Positions 48,539 to 58,146 of a stretch of DNA of 64,000 nucleotides are shown piece after piece. Numbering within the stretch: the first letter of the stretch is position 1; every line of letters begins with the position of its first letter. Origin of the DNA: Deltaproteobacteria bacterium (lineage in GTDB: Bacteria > Desulfobacterota > Desulfomonilia > UBA1062); assembly GCA_017992605.1 (NCBI GenBank), contig JAGOOG010000003.1, positions 1 through 64,000 on the forward strand, written 5' to 3'. The position numbers and the translations under genes are program-made. Under the pieces are notes generated by a model. The model was not told the origin of the DNA. It ran no database searches and saw only the letters and a program-made list of their open reading frames with translations.

Positions 48539-48545
48539 CAATCCT

Positions 48546-48574
48546 CTTATAGAATCCCTGCCCCCCCATGTCAA
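48546..48574 (-). promoter_or_regulatory. hrcA operon promoter
   Basis: On the minus strand TTGACA (48574-48569) and TATAAG (48551-48546) are 17 bases apart, a strong sigma70 promoter. CIRCE begins 8 bases downstream of the -10. A run of seven Gs lies in the spacer. Confidence 0.88.
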
Positions 48575-48699
48575 TATTGAACCTGGGCAACCGTGCAGCG
48601 GTGCGTTTTCCTCACTGGACAAAGGGCTGTTTTGATATTAAAGAGGCACCTGAATCCTCGAGGATCACAACACAGGCACGACCGAAGAACGAGGCGCCC

Positions 48700-50361
48700 A
48701 TGAAGGACAAGGTCGAAAGGCTGCTGAGGGAAACCCTCACCGGCCTCGTTGATGAAGGAACGCTCCCCGGGCTCGACATGGACAACATGTCGGTGAGCGT
48801 GCCCCCGAACAAGGACTTCGGAGATTTCGCCACGAACGTGGCCATGGTGTCGGCCAAGAAGGCGAAGATGCCCCCCAGGGAGATAGCCGCGGCCATCGCA
48901 GCGGCCCTCGCAGCCCGCAGCGATTTCCTGTCCAGGGTCGAGGTGGCCGGGCCGGGCTTCATCAACCTCTTCCTCGATCCTTCCGTCTGGGCCGAAACCC
49001 TGAAGGAAATATCCTCCGAGGGCGCAGCCTTCGGCAGGACCGACTTCGGTGCAGGAAAGAAGGTCCAGGTCGAATTCGTCAGCGCCAACCCCACCGGCCC
49101 GCTGCATATCGGCCATGGCAGGGGTGCCGCCGTGGGGGACACCCTTGTGCGCATACTGGATGCGGCGGGCTTCGACGTCCAGGCTGAATACTACATCAAC
49201 GACGTCGGCAACCAGATGAACAACCTGGGGCTGTCGGTCCTCCACCGCTACCGGGAGATCCACGGCCGTACCGAACCTTTCCCGGAGAGCGGCTACAAGG
49301 GAGACTACATACGCGACATCGCCCGGGACCTCACAGCGATCCACGGCGACAGCCTCCTGAGTGCCCCGGACGACGAGGCGGTTCGGATCTGCAGGGAGTT
49401 TGCGGCCGACTCCATCATGCAGGGCATCAGAGAGGACCTGGGCCTGTTCAATGTCCATTTCGACCATTGGTTCAGGGAATCGACCCTGTACCGGGACGAC
49501 AAGGTCAAAGACTCGCTTGATTATCTCAAGGACAGCGGCCTGAGCTACGAGGATGACGGTGCCCTGTGGTTCAGGACATCCGCCTTCGGGGACGAAAAGG
49601 ACCGGGTTCTGCGCAAGCAGGACGGGTCTCTCACCTACTTCGCACCGGACATCGCCTATCACAAGGACAAGCTCGACCGCGGCTTCGAGAAGATCATCGA
49701 TATCTGGGGTGCGGACCACCACGGCTACGTACCGCGCATGAAGGCCGCCATAGCAGCCATGGGGGCCCACCAGGACTGTTTCCACGCCCTGCTCATCCAG
49801 CTCGTCTCCCTCGTGCGGGAGGGCTCTCCGGTACAGATGTCCACCCGCGCCGGTGAATTCGTGACCCTGCGCGAGATCATCGACGAGGTGGGCAAGGACG
49901 TGGCCCGGTACTTTTTCATGATGCGCAGGTGCGACGCCCAGCTCGTGTTCGACCTTGACCTGGCCAAGAAGAAGAGCGACGAGAATCCTGTCTACTACAT
50001 CCAGTATGCCCACGCCAGGATCTGTTCCATCCTGAAGAACGCCGCCGAACAGGGCCTGGCACCGACGCGCGAGGGCACCGACCTGCAGGTTCTCGCCTCA
50101 GGCGATGATCTCGATCTCATACGGATCCTGGCAAGCTGTCCGGACATCATCGCCTCGGCGGCGGCCGACCTCGAGCCGCACCGCATAGCCTTTTATCTCT
50201 TGGATGTTGCCACGGCCTTCCACAGGTTCTATAATAGAAACCGGGTGATATCCGCCGACGTGGCCCTGACCCGTGCAAGGCTGGTGCTGGTGGATGCGGC
50301 ACGACAGGTCATCGCGAACACCCTGGCCCTCATGGGCATCGATGCGCCCGATAGTATGTAG
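48700..50361 (+). CDS. argS: Arginyl-tRNA synthetase
   Basis: 553 residues, class I. The HIGH motif appears as TGPLHIGHGRG near residue 130. The C-terminal tRNA-binding helical domain (DALR) begins near 430 with YYIQYAHARICS. The KMSKS motif is degenerate (around VQMSTRAGEFVTL), as is usual for ArgRS. It attaches arginine to tRNA-Arg. The ATG at 48700 has GAGG 6 bases upstream; the open frame to 48568 overlaps the hrcA promoter and is rejected. Confidence 0.96.
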   Translation: MKDKVERLLRETLTGLVDEGTLPGLDMDNMSVSVPPNKDFGDFATNVAMVSAKKAKMPPREIAAAIAAALAARSDFLSRVEVAGPGFINLFLDPSVWAETLKEISSEGAAFGRTDFGAGKKVQVEFVSANPTGPLHIGHGRGAAVGDTLVRILDAAGFDVQAEYYINDVGNQMNNLGLSVLHRYREIHGRTEPFPESGYKGDYIRDIARDLTAIHGDSLLSAPDDEAVRICREFAADSIMQGIREDLGLFNVHFDHWFRESTLYRDDKVKDSLDYLKDSGLSYEDDGALWFRTSAFGDEKDRVLRKQDGSLTYFAPDIAYHKDKLDRGFEKIIDIWGADHHGYVPRMKAAIAAMGAHQDCFHALLIQLVSLVREGSPVQMSTRAGEFVTLREIIDEVGKDVARYFFMMRRCDAQLVFDLDLAKKKSDENPVYYIQYAHARICSILKNAAEQGLAPTREGTDLQVLASGDDLDLIRILASCPDIIASAAADLEPHRIAFYLLDVATAFHRFYNRNRVISADVALTRARLVLVDAARQVIANTLALMGIDAPDSM

Positions 50362-50371
50362 TGATGAGGAT

Positions 50372-50899
50372 ATGAGAAAACCGAAGAAAAAGCGCACGCA
50401 GCGGAAAGGTGCTCAGCCATCGACCCTCAGGAACATTGCGCTTTTCTTCCTTTCGCTCGGACTGCTCTCCGGTGCGAGCCTGCTCTTCTCATATCTGGGC
50501 AACCGCGCAGACATCTCCCTCGACCCTATTCAGAAAGCCTTCAACGGCATGGTCGCCGAAAAGGAGGTGGGAGACAAGCCCATTGAGGAGGTCAAGGAAA
50601 CCTCGAGCGCGGTGAGCGGCTACGACTACAAGTTCTACGAACTCCTCGGTGAAAGAGCGGGCCAGGAACCTTCGGAAGAGCACTTCAGCATCCAGATCGC
50701 GGCCTTCAGGGACAGACAGCAGGCCAAGGAGTTCGTTCAGGAGCTCAAGGAGAAAACCAGGGTACCGCTGCGCATCGACAGGAACGGGAAGCTCAGCTGC
50801 GTGCGATGGGGTACTTTCACCACCCGGGAGGCCGCCGATAAGCAGTGTGCCAAGCTCTCCGACAAGCTCAAGAGGGACTGCATCGTGGTCAAGATGTAG
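50372..50899 (+). CDS. SPOR-domain protein with one membrane helix
   Basis: 175 residues. A lysine-rich cytoplasmic start (RKPKKKRTQRK) is followed by a single helix around residues 21-42 and a C-terminal SPOR domain (about 108-175) with EEHFSIQIAAFRDRQQAKEF. SPOR domains bind septal peptidoglycan lacking side-chain peptides, so the protein is probably envelope or division associated. It follows argS by 10 bases. The exact start is uncertain because the GAGGA just before ATG 50372 is very close. Confidence 0.75.
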   Translation: MRKPKKKRTQRKGAQPSTLRNIALFFLSLGLLSGASLLFSYLGNRADISLDPIQKAFNGMVAEKEVGDKPIEEVKETSSAVSGYDYKFYELLGERAGQEPSEEHFSIQIAAFRDRQQAKEFVQELKEKTRVPLRIDRNGKLSCVRWGTFTTREAADKQCAKLSDKLKRDCIVVKM

Positions 50900-50947
50900 G
50901 GATTCCGGGTCCGGCCGGAATTTTTGTGGATTGAGGAGGTACGAGCC

Positions 50948-51991
50948 ATCATCCTTCATATCGTTGGGGCCCGGCCCCAGTTCATCAAACTCGCCCCGGT
51001 CGTGCGCGCCTTCAGGGAGCTGGGCATTCCCTACGCCGTGCTGCACACCGGGCAACATTATGACTACGCCATGTCGGACCTCCACTTCACGTCCCTGGGT
51101 CTCGAAGACCCCCAATTCCACCTCGGCATCGGCTCGGACAGCCACGCTCGGCAGACAGCCCGCATGCTCGGCGGCATCGAAGAGGTTCTGCTCAGGGAAT
51201 GCCCCTCCTTTGTCGTCGTATACGGCGACACCAATTCCACCCTGGCTGGGGCACTGGCTGCCGTGAAGCTCGGCATACCCGTCGGCCATGTCGAGGCGGG
51301 CGTCCGCAGCTTCGACAGGAGGATGCCAGAAGAGATCAACCGGGTCGTGGCGGACCATGTGAGCGATCACCATTTCTGTCCCACCGCGAATGCTCTCTCT
51401 CTCCTCGGGAGGGAAGGGATCGAGGGCATCCTGACCGGGGATGTCATGTACGACGCCCTCCTGCAGACCCGCAGAGAGGAGATGACCCACCCCTACGCGC
51501 TCCCGTTCGTGCTCGTCACCATCCATCGTGCCGAGAACACCGATGTGCCGGAGAAGTTCGCGGGCATCTGGACGGGGCTGGAGCTCCTGTCGCACGAGAT
51601 CCCGGTCCTGTTCCCGGTGCACCCGCGAACGCGGCACCGGTTTCCTGACCTCCTGCATGACGCCCCCCCGAACCTCACCCTCATCGAGCCGGTGAGTTAC
51701 CTCACCATGCTCGCCATGGTCAGGGACGCATTACTGGTGATCACCGACTCCGGAGGCGTCCAGAAGGAGGCCTTCCTGCTGGGTACGCCCTGTGTGACCG
51801 TGCGCGACACCACCGAGTGGCCCGAGACCGTCCAGGCCGGCGCGAACACGCTCGTCGCGGCGGATCCCGAGGCCCTGCATCAGGCGGCGTGCACCATGAT
51901 GGGCCTGGAGTTTGAAATGAAGGACAATCCCTTCGGGACCGGCACGGCGAGTCTCGCCATTGCCGGGTTCACAAGGGACCATTACCTGTAA
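50948..51991 (+). CDS. Non-hydrolysing UDP-N-acetylglucosamine 2-epimerase (WecB/WbpI family)
   Basis: 347 residues if started at 50948. GARPQFIKLAPVVRA opens the fold, and VYGDTNSTLAGALAA near 90, HVEAGVRSFDRRMPEE near 118, and ITDSGGVQKEAFLLG near 272 are the substrate and UDP-binding regions. WecB gives UDP-ManNAc; WbpI acts on UDP-2,3-diacetamido-glucuronate, which the genes at 1-3260 would make. No ATG, GTG or TTG lies at the proper place: AGGAGG (50934-50939) is 8 bases before an ATC codon. A TTG at 50924 is in frame but lies before that ribosome site and has none of its own. Confidence 0.85.
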   Translation: MILHIVGARPQFIKLAPVVRAFRELGIPYAVLHTGQHYDYAMSDLHFTSLGLEDPQFHLGIGSDSHARQTARMLGGIEEVLLRECPSFVVVYGDTNSTLAGALAAVKLGIPVGHVEAGVRSFDRRMPEEINRVVADHVSDHHFCPTANALSLLGREGIEGILTGDVMYDALLQTRREEMTHPYALPFVLVTIHRAENTDVPEKFAGIWTGLELLSHEIPVLFPVHPRTRHRFPDLLHDAPPNLTLIEPVSYLTMLAMVRDALLVITDSGGVQKEAFLLGTPCVTVRDTTEWPETVQAGANTLVAADPEALHQAACTMMGLEFEMKDNPFGTGTASLAIAGFTRDHYL

Positions 51992-52070
51992 AGGCCGGAT
52001 CCCGAGCACCCTGCCCTGCATCCTGAGCGGATCCTCCTGATACCATGCATTGAACTATAAGGAGGATGTC

Positions 52071-53027
52071 ATGAACAACACCAAACAAGGCGCACCAGGT
52101 GTGCGCGAATTACTGGCGCAGGCGCAACGCGCGGCTGCCGACAGAGACCCGGACAAGGCCCTTCACCTCTTTTGGGAATGCACGCGGGAATATCTCAAAA
52201 GACAGCTCCCCTTCAAGGCCATTGCCGTGTCAAGGAGGGCGAGGACCGTCCTCGGTTCTCATCCCAGGGTCAGCGCCCTGATCATCAGCACCTACAGGGC
52301 AACCGGTTTTATGGGAGACGCCCGTGAGGAGCTGGTATCCGCTGCAGAAATCCTGCGGAAGAACGACCTGGCATTCCTTGCCGCCCTGGACGAGGAGGCC
52401 TTTGTCGACCTGCTTTCCATCATGGAGCTCGTCACGTACCGCAAAGGCAAAACCATCATGAAACGCCATGACCCGGGCGAGGATGTCTTCCTCGTTCTGC
52501 ACGGCTCCTGTGAGGTCGTCCGGGACGGCAGCAGGCTCGCTGTCATGAAGGAAGGGGATGTCTTCGGGGAGATCGGGTTTTTCGGCATGGCCTCCCGGAG
52601 CGCCACCGTGAAGACCCTCGAAAAGAGCACGTTGGTCAGGATGCCCTCGGGACCGCTGCGTGATATCCAGGAGCGTCATCCATGCCTCCGTGGAGTCCTG
52701 GAGAATATCTACAGCGCCAGGGTCCTGAACAAGGCAGGTGAAGACCTCGGGGCACCAGGACATGCCGGATCCCTGTCTGGAAACATAGTCACGATGAGCT
52801 ACGAGAAGGGCCAGGAGATACCCTTACATCCTGTGGACAGCGTTGCCGTCCTCAAACACGGGATCGTCGAGGTGGATTACGATGAGCCCTGCCTCAGGAC
52901 CAAGCGCTACCTCAAGCCCGGGTCCATCATCTCGCACAGACGATCGCGGGCCCTGGCCGGAACCGATGTGGTCATCATGGTTACAAAGGCGGGGTATGCT
53001 TTGACCGAAGAGACAGAAGACCTCTAG
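52071..53027 (+). CDS. Cyclic nucleotide-binding domain protein
   Basis: 318 residues. An N-terminal helical region (about 1-95) is TPR-like. A cNMP-binding domain (about 105-220) follows, with KRHDPGEDVFLVLHGSCEVV and the phosphate-binding cassette FGEIGFFGMASRSATV, which keeps the Glu and Arg that hold the cyclic phosphate. A second, weaker such domain may follow. There is no DNA-binding helix-turn-helix, so it is not a CRP-type regulator. The ATG at 52071 follows AAGGAGG; the TTG at 52050 is upstream of it. Confidence 0.78.
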   Translation: MNNTKQGAPGVRELLAQAQRAAADRDPDKALHLFWECTREYLKRQLPFKAIAVSRRARTVLGSHPRVSALIISTYRATGFMGDAREELVSAAEILRKNDLAFLAALDEEAFVDLLSIMELVTYRKGKTIMKRHDPGEDVFLVLHGSCEVVRDGSRLAVMKEGDVFGEIGFFGMASRSATVKTLEKSTLVRMPSGPLRDIQERHPCLRGVLENIYSARVLNKAGEDLGAPGHAGSLSGNIVTMSYEKGQEIPLHPVDSVAVLKHGIVEVDYDEPCLRTKRYLKPGSIISHRRSRALAGTDVVIMVTKAGYALTEETEDL

Positions 53028-53038
53028 ACATTCGGGCT

Positions 53039-53785
53039 TCAGCAGGATGGAGGGTCAAAAACACCGGCTGCACAGGCCATGACGATGCCCGCCGCCACGG
53101 CAACGTTGAGGGACTCGGTCCTGCCGGTCATGGGTATCCTCACGGTCTCATGCGCGATGGCCAGGACCTCCCTGCTGACGCCCGCGGCCTCCTGGCCGAG
53201 GCAGACGGCTGTCTTTCCCTTGAAGAGGGAGGGGCAAAGCGCCGTGCCGTCTCCAGGTGCCAGCGCAAGAATCCTGTGAGGAAGCCTTTTCGCCTCCCCA
53301 ACGCCGCCCCGTGCGATCCTGATACCCAGGCATGATCCCATGGATGCCCTGACCGCCTTGGCTGAGAAGGGGCTCGCCGTTGTCGGCATGATGAGCATGG
53401 CGGTGAAGCCGAAGGCCTCGGCGGTGCGTACGATGGTACCCACGTTGCCGGGATCCTGGAGCCCGTCAAGGATGACAACCCGGTCTTCTTTCACGATATC
53501 GTCCACCCTCGCCCAGGGCACTTCGAAGAAACCCAGGATTCCCTGGGGTGTCTCGGTGTCGGTCAGGTCTGCAAGCAGTGATTCAGAAAGGACAGCCTGC
53601 GGCTTGACGGCGAGGTGGCAGCCATCGATGAACGCGGCCGTCGCGGCGATGGATCTCGGCACGCAGCCGCGGGACAGCGCATCTTCCACGAGACGCCTGC
53701 CCTCCATCAGCATGACACCCCTGTCCTTTCTCATGTTCAGCAGGGCCTTGAACAGGGGGTTGTGCCTGCTGGTTATGGCTCCCAT
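53039..53785 (-). CDS. TrmH-family RNA 2'-O-methyltransferase
   Basis: 248 residues. The substrate-binding N-terminal part starts ITSRHNPLFKALL. The SPOUT domain carries motif 1 LDGLQDPGNVGTIVRTAEAF near residue 105, motif 2 VCLGQEAAGVS near 195 and motif 3 IPMTGRTESLNVAVAAGI near 220. It methylates a ribose in rRNA or tRNA using SAM. The motif 2 glycine-acid pattern is GQE rather than the more usual GSE or GNE. The RNA target cannot be told. Confidence 0.87.
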   Translation of the reverse strand: MGAITSRHNPLFKALLNMRKDRGVMLMEGRRLVEDALSRGCVPRSIAATAAFIDGCHLAVKPQAVLSESLLADLTDTETPQGILGFFEVPWARVDDIVKEDRVVILDGLQDPGNVGTIVRTAEAFGFTAMLIMPTTASPFSAKAVRASMGSCLGIRIARGGVGEAKRLPHRILALAPGDGTALCPSLFKGKTAVCLGQEAAGVSREVLAIAHETVRIPMTGRTESLNVAVAAGIVMACAAGVFDPPSC

Positions 53786-53802
53786 GGTCCCCGCCCGTAC
53801 GG

Positions 53803-54549
53803 CTATTTCTTGATGAGGGGTGCCAGCAGGTCGATGGGCAGCGGTATGATGGTATTGGTGGACCCTTCCGAAGATATCTCTCGGATGGTCTGCAGGAACC
53901 TGAGCTGTACGGCGATGGGCTCCTGGGCGATGACCACTGCTGCCTCGTAGAGCTTCTGCGCGGCCTGGAATTCACCCTCGGAATTGATGACCTTGGCGCG
54001 GCGTTCGCGTTCGGCCTCGGCCTGCTTCGCCATGGCCCGCTGCATCTCCTCGGGCAGGTCGATGTGCTTGAGTTCCACGGCCGACACCTTGATGCCCCAG
54101 GGATCGGTCTGCCGGTCGAGGATACTCTGGATGTGGGCGCTCACCTCTTCACGCTTGGACAGGAGTTCGTCCAGTTCGGCCTGGCCGCAGACAGACCTGA
54201 GCGTTGTCTGGCTGAGCTGGCTGGTGGCGTAGAGGTAGTTCTCCACCTCGATGATGGCCTTGAGCGGGTTGATGACCCGGAAGTAGATCACCGCATTGAC
54301 CTTGACCGTGACGTTGTCCTTGGTGATGACATCCTGGGGCGGCACATCCTGCACGATGGTCCTCAGGCTGATGCGGATGAAGCGGTCGACCAGGGGTATG
54401 ATGATGATGAGTCCCGGACCCTTGGGATCTCCGAGGACCCTGCCGAGCCTGAACACAACCGCCCGCTCGTATTCGTTGAGTACCTTGACCGCCGAAATCA
54501 GAAAGAGAACGGTGATGACGACTATGGTTATCACTACGTATCCACCCAT
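53803..54549 (-). CDS. SPFH-domain protein, slipin/stomatin family
   Basis: 248 residues. A membrane hairpin is at 5-22. The SPFH domain has [21 protein letters not shown] near residue 27 and [21 protein letters not shown] near 70, then a coiled coil with [20 protein letters not shown] near 165. It forms oligomers in membrane microdomains. Slipins usually neighbour a NfeD gene, which is absent here. Confidence 0.9.
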   Translation of the reverse strand: MGGYVVITIVVITVLFLISAVKVLNEYERAVVFRLGRVLGDPKGPGLIIIIPLVDRFIRISLRTIVQDVPPQDVITKDNVTVKVNAVIYFRVINPLKAIIEVENYLYATSQLSQTTLRSVCGQAELDELLSKREEVSAHIQSILDRQTDPWGIKVSAVELKHIDLPEEMQRAMAKQAEAERERRAKVINSEGEFQAAQKLYEAAVVIAQEPIAVQLRFLQTIREISSEGSTNTIIPLPIDLLAPLIKK

Positions 54550-54579
54550 GGTTCACCTCCGAAAGACACTCGTGGGATA

Positions 54580-56223
54580 TTAGTGCAATGAGCTCACCTT
54601 TATCGATCTGTCAAGGGAGATATCATCCAGCATGGTGAGCCGCTTGAGGCTGACCTGCCTGAAGCCGGCCAGGGCGGTTCCCGAGAGTTTGGGGCCGTTG
54701 ACGGGCTTGAGCTTCAAGGGATTGATGTACTTCCCATTGTGCTGGACCCTGAAATCGAGATGAGGCCCGGTGGTGATGCCCGTGCTGCCCACATAGCCTA
54801 TCACGTCTCCCTGATCCACGCGCCTGCCCGCCTTGATTCCCTTGGCAAACCTGGAAAGGTGGCCATAATTGGTTACGTACCCGCTCGGGTGTTTTATGGT
54901 TATGGTCTTGCCGTAACCCCTGACCCACCCGCATCTCGTGACCTTGCCCTGGCCCAAGGCGACCACCGGCGTCCCTGTCGGTGCGGCATAGTCCACGCCG
55001 AGGTGGGGTTTCCTCACATGGAAGACCGGGTGTATGCGGCTGTGGGAAAAACCTGAGGAGATGCGGCGGTAATTGAGCGGTGCCTTGAGGAAGAGCTTGC
55101 GGATGGGCTTCCCGTGCTCGTCATAGTATCCCTGGTGTCCCTTGCCGTCATCGTAATAGATGGCGAGACGCTCCCGGCTGCTCAGGACGAACCGTGCGGC
55201 GACCACGCGCCCGACACCCCTCGGCTCCCCTTCGATGGAATACCGTTCATAGAGCACCGTGTAGCTATCCCCGGCCTGGATGTCGGTGAAGAAGTTGACG
55301 TCCCACCCGAAGATGTCCGTGAGGTCCATGACGATCTCGGGATTCACCCCCGCCTCCACCGCCGACTCGTAGAGTGAGCTCCTGATGGTTCCCTGGGCCC
55401 GCTCGTAGGAGACATCCCTCTTCCTGGTATGCGTGAGTGCCTTGAATGACTTCCCGTTGGGTGTGACCTCCAGGTACTTCAGGGGATCTATGTCGTAGGT
55501 GAGTCTCGCAAGTCTGCCCGGCACCCGGTCGTTGATCCATATCCTGAGCGGGTGACCGGGCGTGATGGCCGACAGGTTGTATTCCTTCCTGACCGCCCGG
55601 GAAAGGTTGTGGATCTGGTCGACCTCGATGCCGCAGGTCCTGAGGAGGTTGAAGAGGCTGTCCCCTTTCCTGATCTCGAGTTCCATCTCTCTGAGGTCCT
55701 CGGCGTAGCGGGGTTTGACCATGCCCTCGACCCTCTCGGTCCTGGCCTCGATCTTCTCCCCGTCGATGACCACCGACAGCCTGCTCAGCGCCGCCACCTC
55801 GTACTCGAGACCGGTGAGGGTCTGGTTGTCCTGACTGAAGACGAGCACGAGCTGGTTTCCCACGTCCAGCCGGGACAGGTCGAAGACTTCTTCCACCGCC
55901 TTCTGGATGTCCAGCGCCTGCTGTATGGATATCCCGTTCTCCTTGAGGATTCCGACAAAGGTGTCGCCAGGATTCACGCTGAGCTCTACCCTGTTTTCTG
56001 TCGCGGGATCGGTTTGTTTCTGCACCGGCTGGTGATCTGGCCGGGCCTGAACGGAGACATGGGGGTGGGGTGGAGGCTGGGGCTTCGCGTGCATCCCTCC
56101 GTGGAGGAATGCATAGGCGATTATCACCATGACCATGATGATAACAGGTATATATTTGAATTTATTGGGGTTCCTCCTCCCGCTCCCCAGGTACAAGGAC
56201 CCCCTCCGGAATTTCAAACCCAT
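54580..56223 (-). CDS. M23-family peptidoglycan endopeptidase (MepM-like)
   Basis: 547 residues. One membrane anchor is near residues 24-40. LysM/OapA-like repeats follow (PGDTFVGILKENGISIQQAL near 85 and KGDSLFNLLRTCGIEVDQIH near 185). The C-terminal M23 domain has HLGVD near 408, the first zinc His and Asp, and GHLS. The usual HxH pair near 485 reads HLDF, so the second His, a zinc ligand in LytM, is replaced by Asp. Related proteins with HLDFR are known to me in other genomes, but the catalytic state of this one is open. It would hydrolyse cross-links in the cell wall. Confidence 0.85.
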   Translation of the reverse strand: MGLKFRRGSLYLGSGRRNPNKFKYIPVIIMVMVIIAYAFLHGGMHAKPQPPPHPHVSVQARPDHQPVQKQTDPATENRVELSVNPGDTFVGILKENGISIQQALDIQKAVEEVFDLSRLDVGNQLVLVFSQDNQTLTGLEYEVAALSRLSVVIDGEKIEARTERVEGMVKPRYAEDLREMELEIRKGDSLFNLLRTCGIEVDQIHNLSRAVRKEYNLSAITPGHPLRIWINDRVPGRLARLTYDIDPLKYLEVTPNGKSFKALTHTRKRDVSYERAQGTIRSSLYESAVEAGVNPEIVMDLTDIFGWDVNFFTDIQAGDSYTVLYERYSIEGEPRGVGRVVAARFVLSSRERLAIYYDDGKGHQGYYDEHGKPIRKLFLKAPLNYRRISSGFSHSRIHPVFHVRKPHLGVDYAAPTGTPVVALGQGKVTRCGWVRGYGKTITIKHPSGYVTNYGHLSRFAKGIKAGRRVDQGDVIGYVGSTGITTGPHLDFRVQHNGKYINPLKLKPVNGPKLSGTALAGFRQVSLKRLTMLDDISLDRSIKVSSLH

Positions 56224-56278
56224 GGTTACGGGCAGTTATAAAAGATGTTTCTTGCAATATCAAGCAACTTTTGCCTTT

Positions 56279-56929
56279 ATGGTGTCTGTGCTGCGCTTCG
56301 TTGCCGACATCCACCTCAGACCTCATGCCGGAGATGAGGTCGAGCGCTTCGTCTCCTGGCTGAAGGGTGCCGCGGAAGCCAAGGACGACGTGTATATCCT
56401 GGGAGACCTCTTCGACTACTGGTATACGGGGATGGAATGTTGTTTTCCTGCGGTGATCCATGCCCTGATGTCCCCGAGGATCCATGTCCTGCCCGGCAAC
56501 CGGGACTTCCTTCTCTGGAATGCCCATATCCGGGGAGTGGATATCATCGAGAACGAGGAGACGACCCTTGTCACGGGAGGGAAAAGAATCCTGCTGGCCC
56601 ACGGACACACCCTGACCGATGCGGACAGAGGATTCAGGCTGCTCCACCGCTACGGCTGGCCGGTCATGGCACGCATCGACAGGATGCTGCCGACCCCCAT
56701 CAAGGACCGCCTGGCAAAGGCCCTGGTGAAGTCATCCGCAGTGGTAAGGCCCATGAGGACCGACATTAGGAGGGACATCGCCGGTGAAAAGGGTGTGGAC
56801 CTGGTGATATGCGGCCACCTGCACCGCCGTGTGGAACGGGTAGGACTCTTTGTGCTGCCGGCGTTCTTCGATTCCGGAGGCTGGCTCGGATGGGACTCCT
56901 CGGGGCCGGCCCTGAAGGGTCTCGGGTAA
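56279..56929 (+). CDS. UDP-2,3-diacylglucosamine hydrolase-like metallophosphoesterase (LpxH family)
   Basis: 216 residues. The motif series DIHL near residue 9, LGDLFDYWYTG near 40, LPGNRDFL near 75, AHGH near 110, and CGHLHRR near 182 matches the LpxH group, where the fourth motif is normally HGD. It cleaves the pyrophosphate of a UDP-diacylglucosamine in lipid A synthesis. No ribosome site is evident before ATG 56279. A GTG next in frame is an alternative. Confidence 0.78.
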   Translation: MVSVLRFVADIHLRPHAGDEVERFVSWLKGAAEAKDDVYILGDLFDYWYTGMECCFPAVIHALMSPRIHVLPGNRDFLLWNAHIRGVDIIENEETTLVTGGKRILLAHGHTLTDADRGFRLLHRYGWPVMARIDRMLPTPIKDRLAKALVKSSAVVRPMRTDIRRDIAGEKGVDLVICGHLHRRVERVGLFVLPAFFDSGGWLGWDSSGPALKGLG

Positions 56930-56933
56930 GGTT

Positions 56934-58088
56934 CTATCCCGCAATAGCCATCCTGGCCAGGACGGGCGCGGCGATGAACACCCCGATGCTGCTGCCCAGG
57001 TTGGACATGAAGAAGACCAGCAGGATGCGCGTGATGGGATTCCTCCACCACCCCCTCAGGGTCATGATGTCGTCGTGGATACGCTCGAAGTCGGCGACCT
57101 TGGGCTTCTTCATGTAGGCCTCGCTCAGCCCGGCAAACCACCCCGAGGCCAGGGCCGGGTGCAGGGTCGTCAGGGGCGCCACGAGGGTCGCCACGACTAT
57201 GGTCACCGGGTGGGCGAGGGCGATGACCGTGGCAATGGCGGTGCAGGCCATGGTGATGACGGCCCACGACTTGAGCATGTCACAGCCGTCCTTGGGTCCG
57301 CCGAAGAAAAACCCCGAGATCACCAGTGCCATGATGAACAGCGGCACAACCCAGCCCCAGAAGGTGCCGGAAACGGCGGGTACCTCTTCGAGGGCGTTCA
57401 GATCCTTGACCGGACGATCGATCTGTCCGGAGATCCCCTTCATGTGGCCGGCGCCGACCACCGCCACGACCCTCGACGAGGGGATGTCGGAGATCTTCCG
57501 TGCCATGTAGGCGTCCCGTTCGTCGATGAGCACCTCCTTGATGGTGGGGGCGTGCCTGGCCATCTCCTCCACCGCAGTGGTGAGCATGTCTTTTTCCTTG
57601 AGCTTCTCGATATCGTCCTCGCGGAGGTCCTCGGCCTCGAAGATGGCCACCAGCGATGCGTAGAGCAGCTTCATCTTCTCCCAGAAGGTGAGCGAACGCC
57701 ACGTGCGGGCCAGGGTCACCTGGACGTTCCTGTCCACGAGGACCACCTCGATGCCGTTCGCCTCCGCCTCTTCGATGGCCGCCCTCATCTCGTCGCCGGG
57801 TCTCACGCCGAGCTTCTCGCCGATGCGACGCTGGAAGGAGGACATGACGAGATTGGCCATGAGGAAGGCAGCCTTCTTCTCCTTGATGACCTTGAAGATA
57901 TCCATGTTCTGCCACATCCCCGGGTTCTTCATGACATCGTAGCGGGCCTGGCAGAGCTCCACGGCCACGGCATCGGGCCTGACCTCCCGGATGGTCGAAC
58001 GGACCTCCTCCACGGAGGTCTTCGAAACATGGGCGGTGCCCACCATGATGATCTCTTTCTCACCCAGGCGAATGGTCTCGGTCGGCAT
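56934..58088 (-). CDS. TraB/PrgY family membrane protein
   Basis: 384 residues. The N-terminal domain has GTAHVSKTSVEEVRSTI near residue 17 and VAVELCQARYDVM near 40, with VVAVVGAGHMKGI near 208: the TraB (pheromone shutdown) pattern. Four or more membrane helices fill the C-terminal 160 residues. The family is related to TIKI/erythromycin esterase-type metalloproteases and its bacterial role is unsettled. Confidence 0.8.
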   Translation of the reverse strand: MPTETIRLGEKEIIMVGTAHVSKTSVEEVRSTIREVRPDAVAVELCQARYDVMKNPGMWQNMDIFKVIKEKKAAFLMANLVMSSFQRRIGEKLGVRPGDEMRAAIEEAEANGIEVVLVDRNVQVTLARTWRSLTFWEKMKLLYASLVAIFEAEDLREDDIEKLKEKDMLTTAVEEMARHAPTIKEVLIDERDAYMARKISDIPSSRVVAVVGAGHMKGISGQIDRPVKDLNALEEVPAVSGTFWGWVVPLFIMALVISGFFFGGPKDGCDMLKSWAVITMACTAIATVIALAHPVTIVVATLVAPLTTLHPALASGWFAGLSEAYMKKPKVADFERIHDDIMTLRGWWRNPITRILLVFFMSNLGSSIGVFIAAPVLARMAIAG

Positions 58089-58146
58089 GGTCTCCTGCTC
58101 TCTTTTCGTATCCGCGGAGTCTTCTCGGCATTATCCGCCGCGATGG

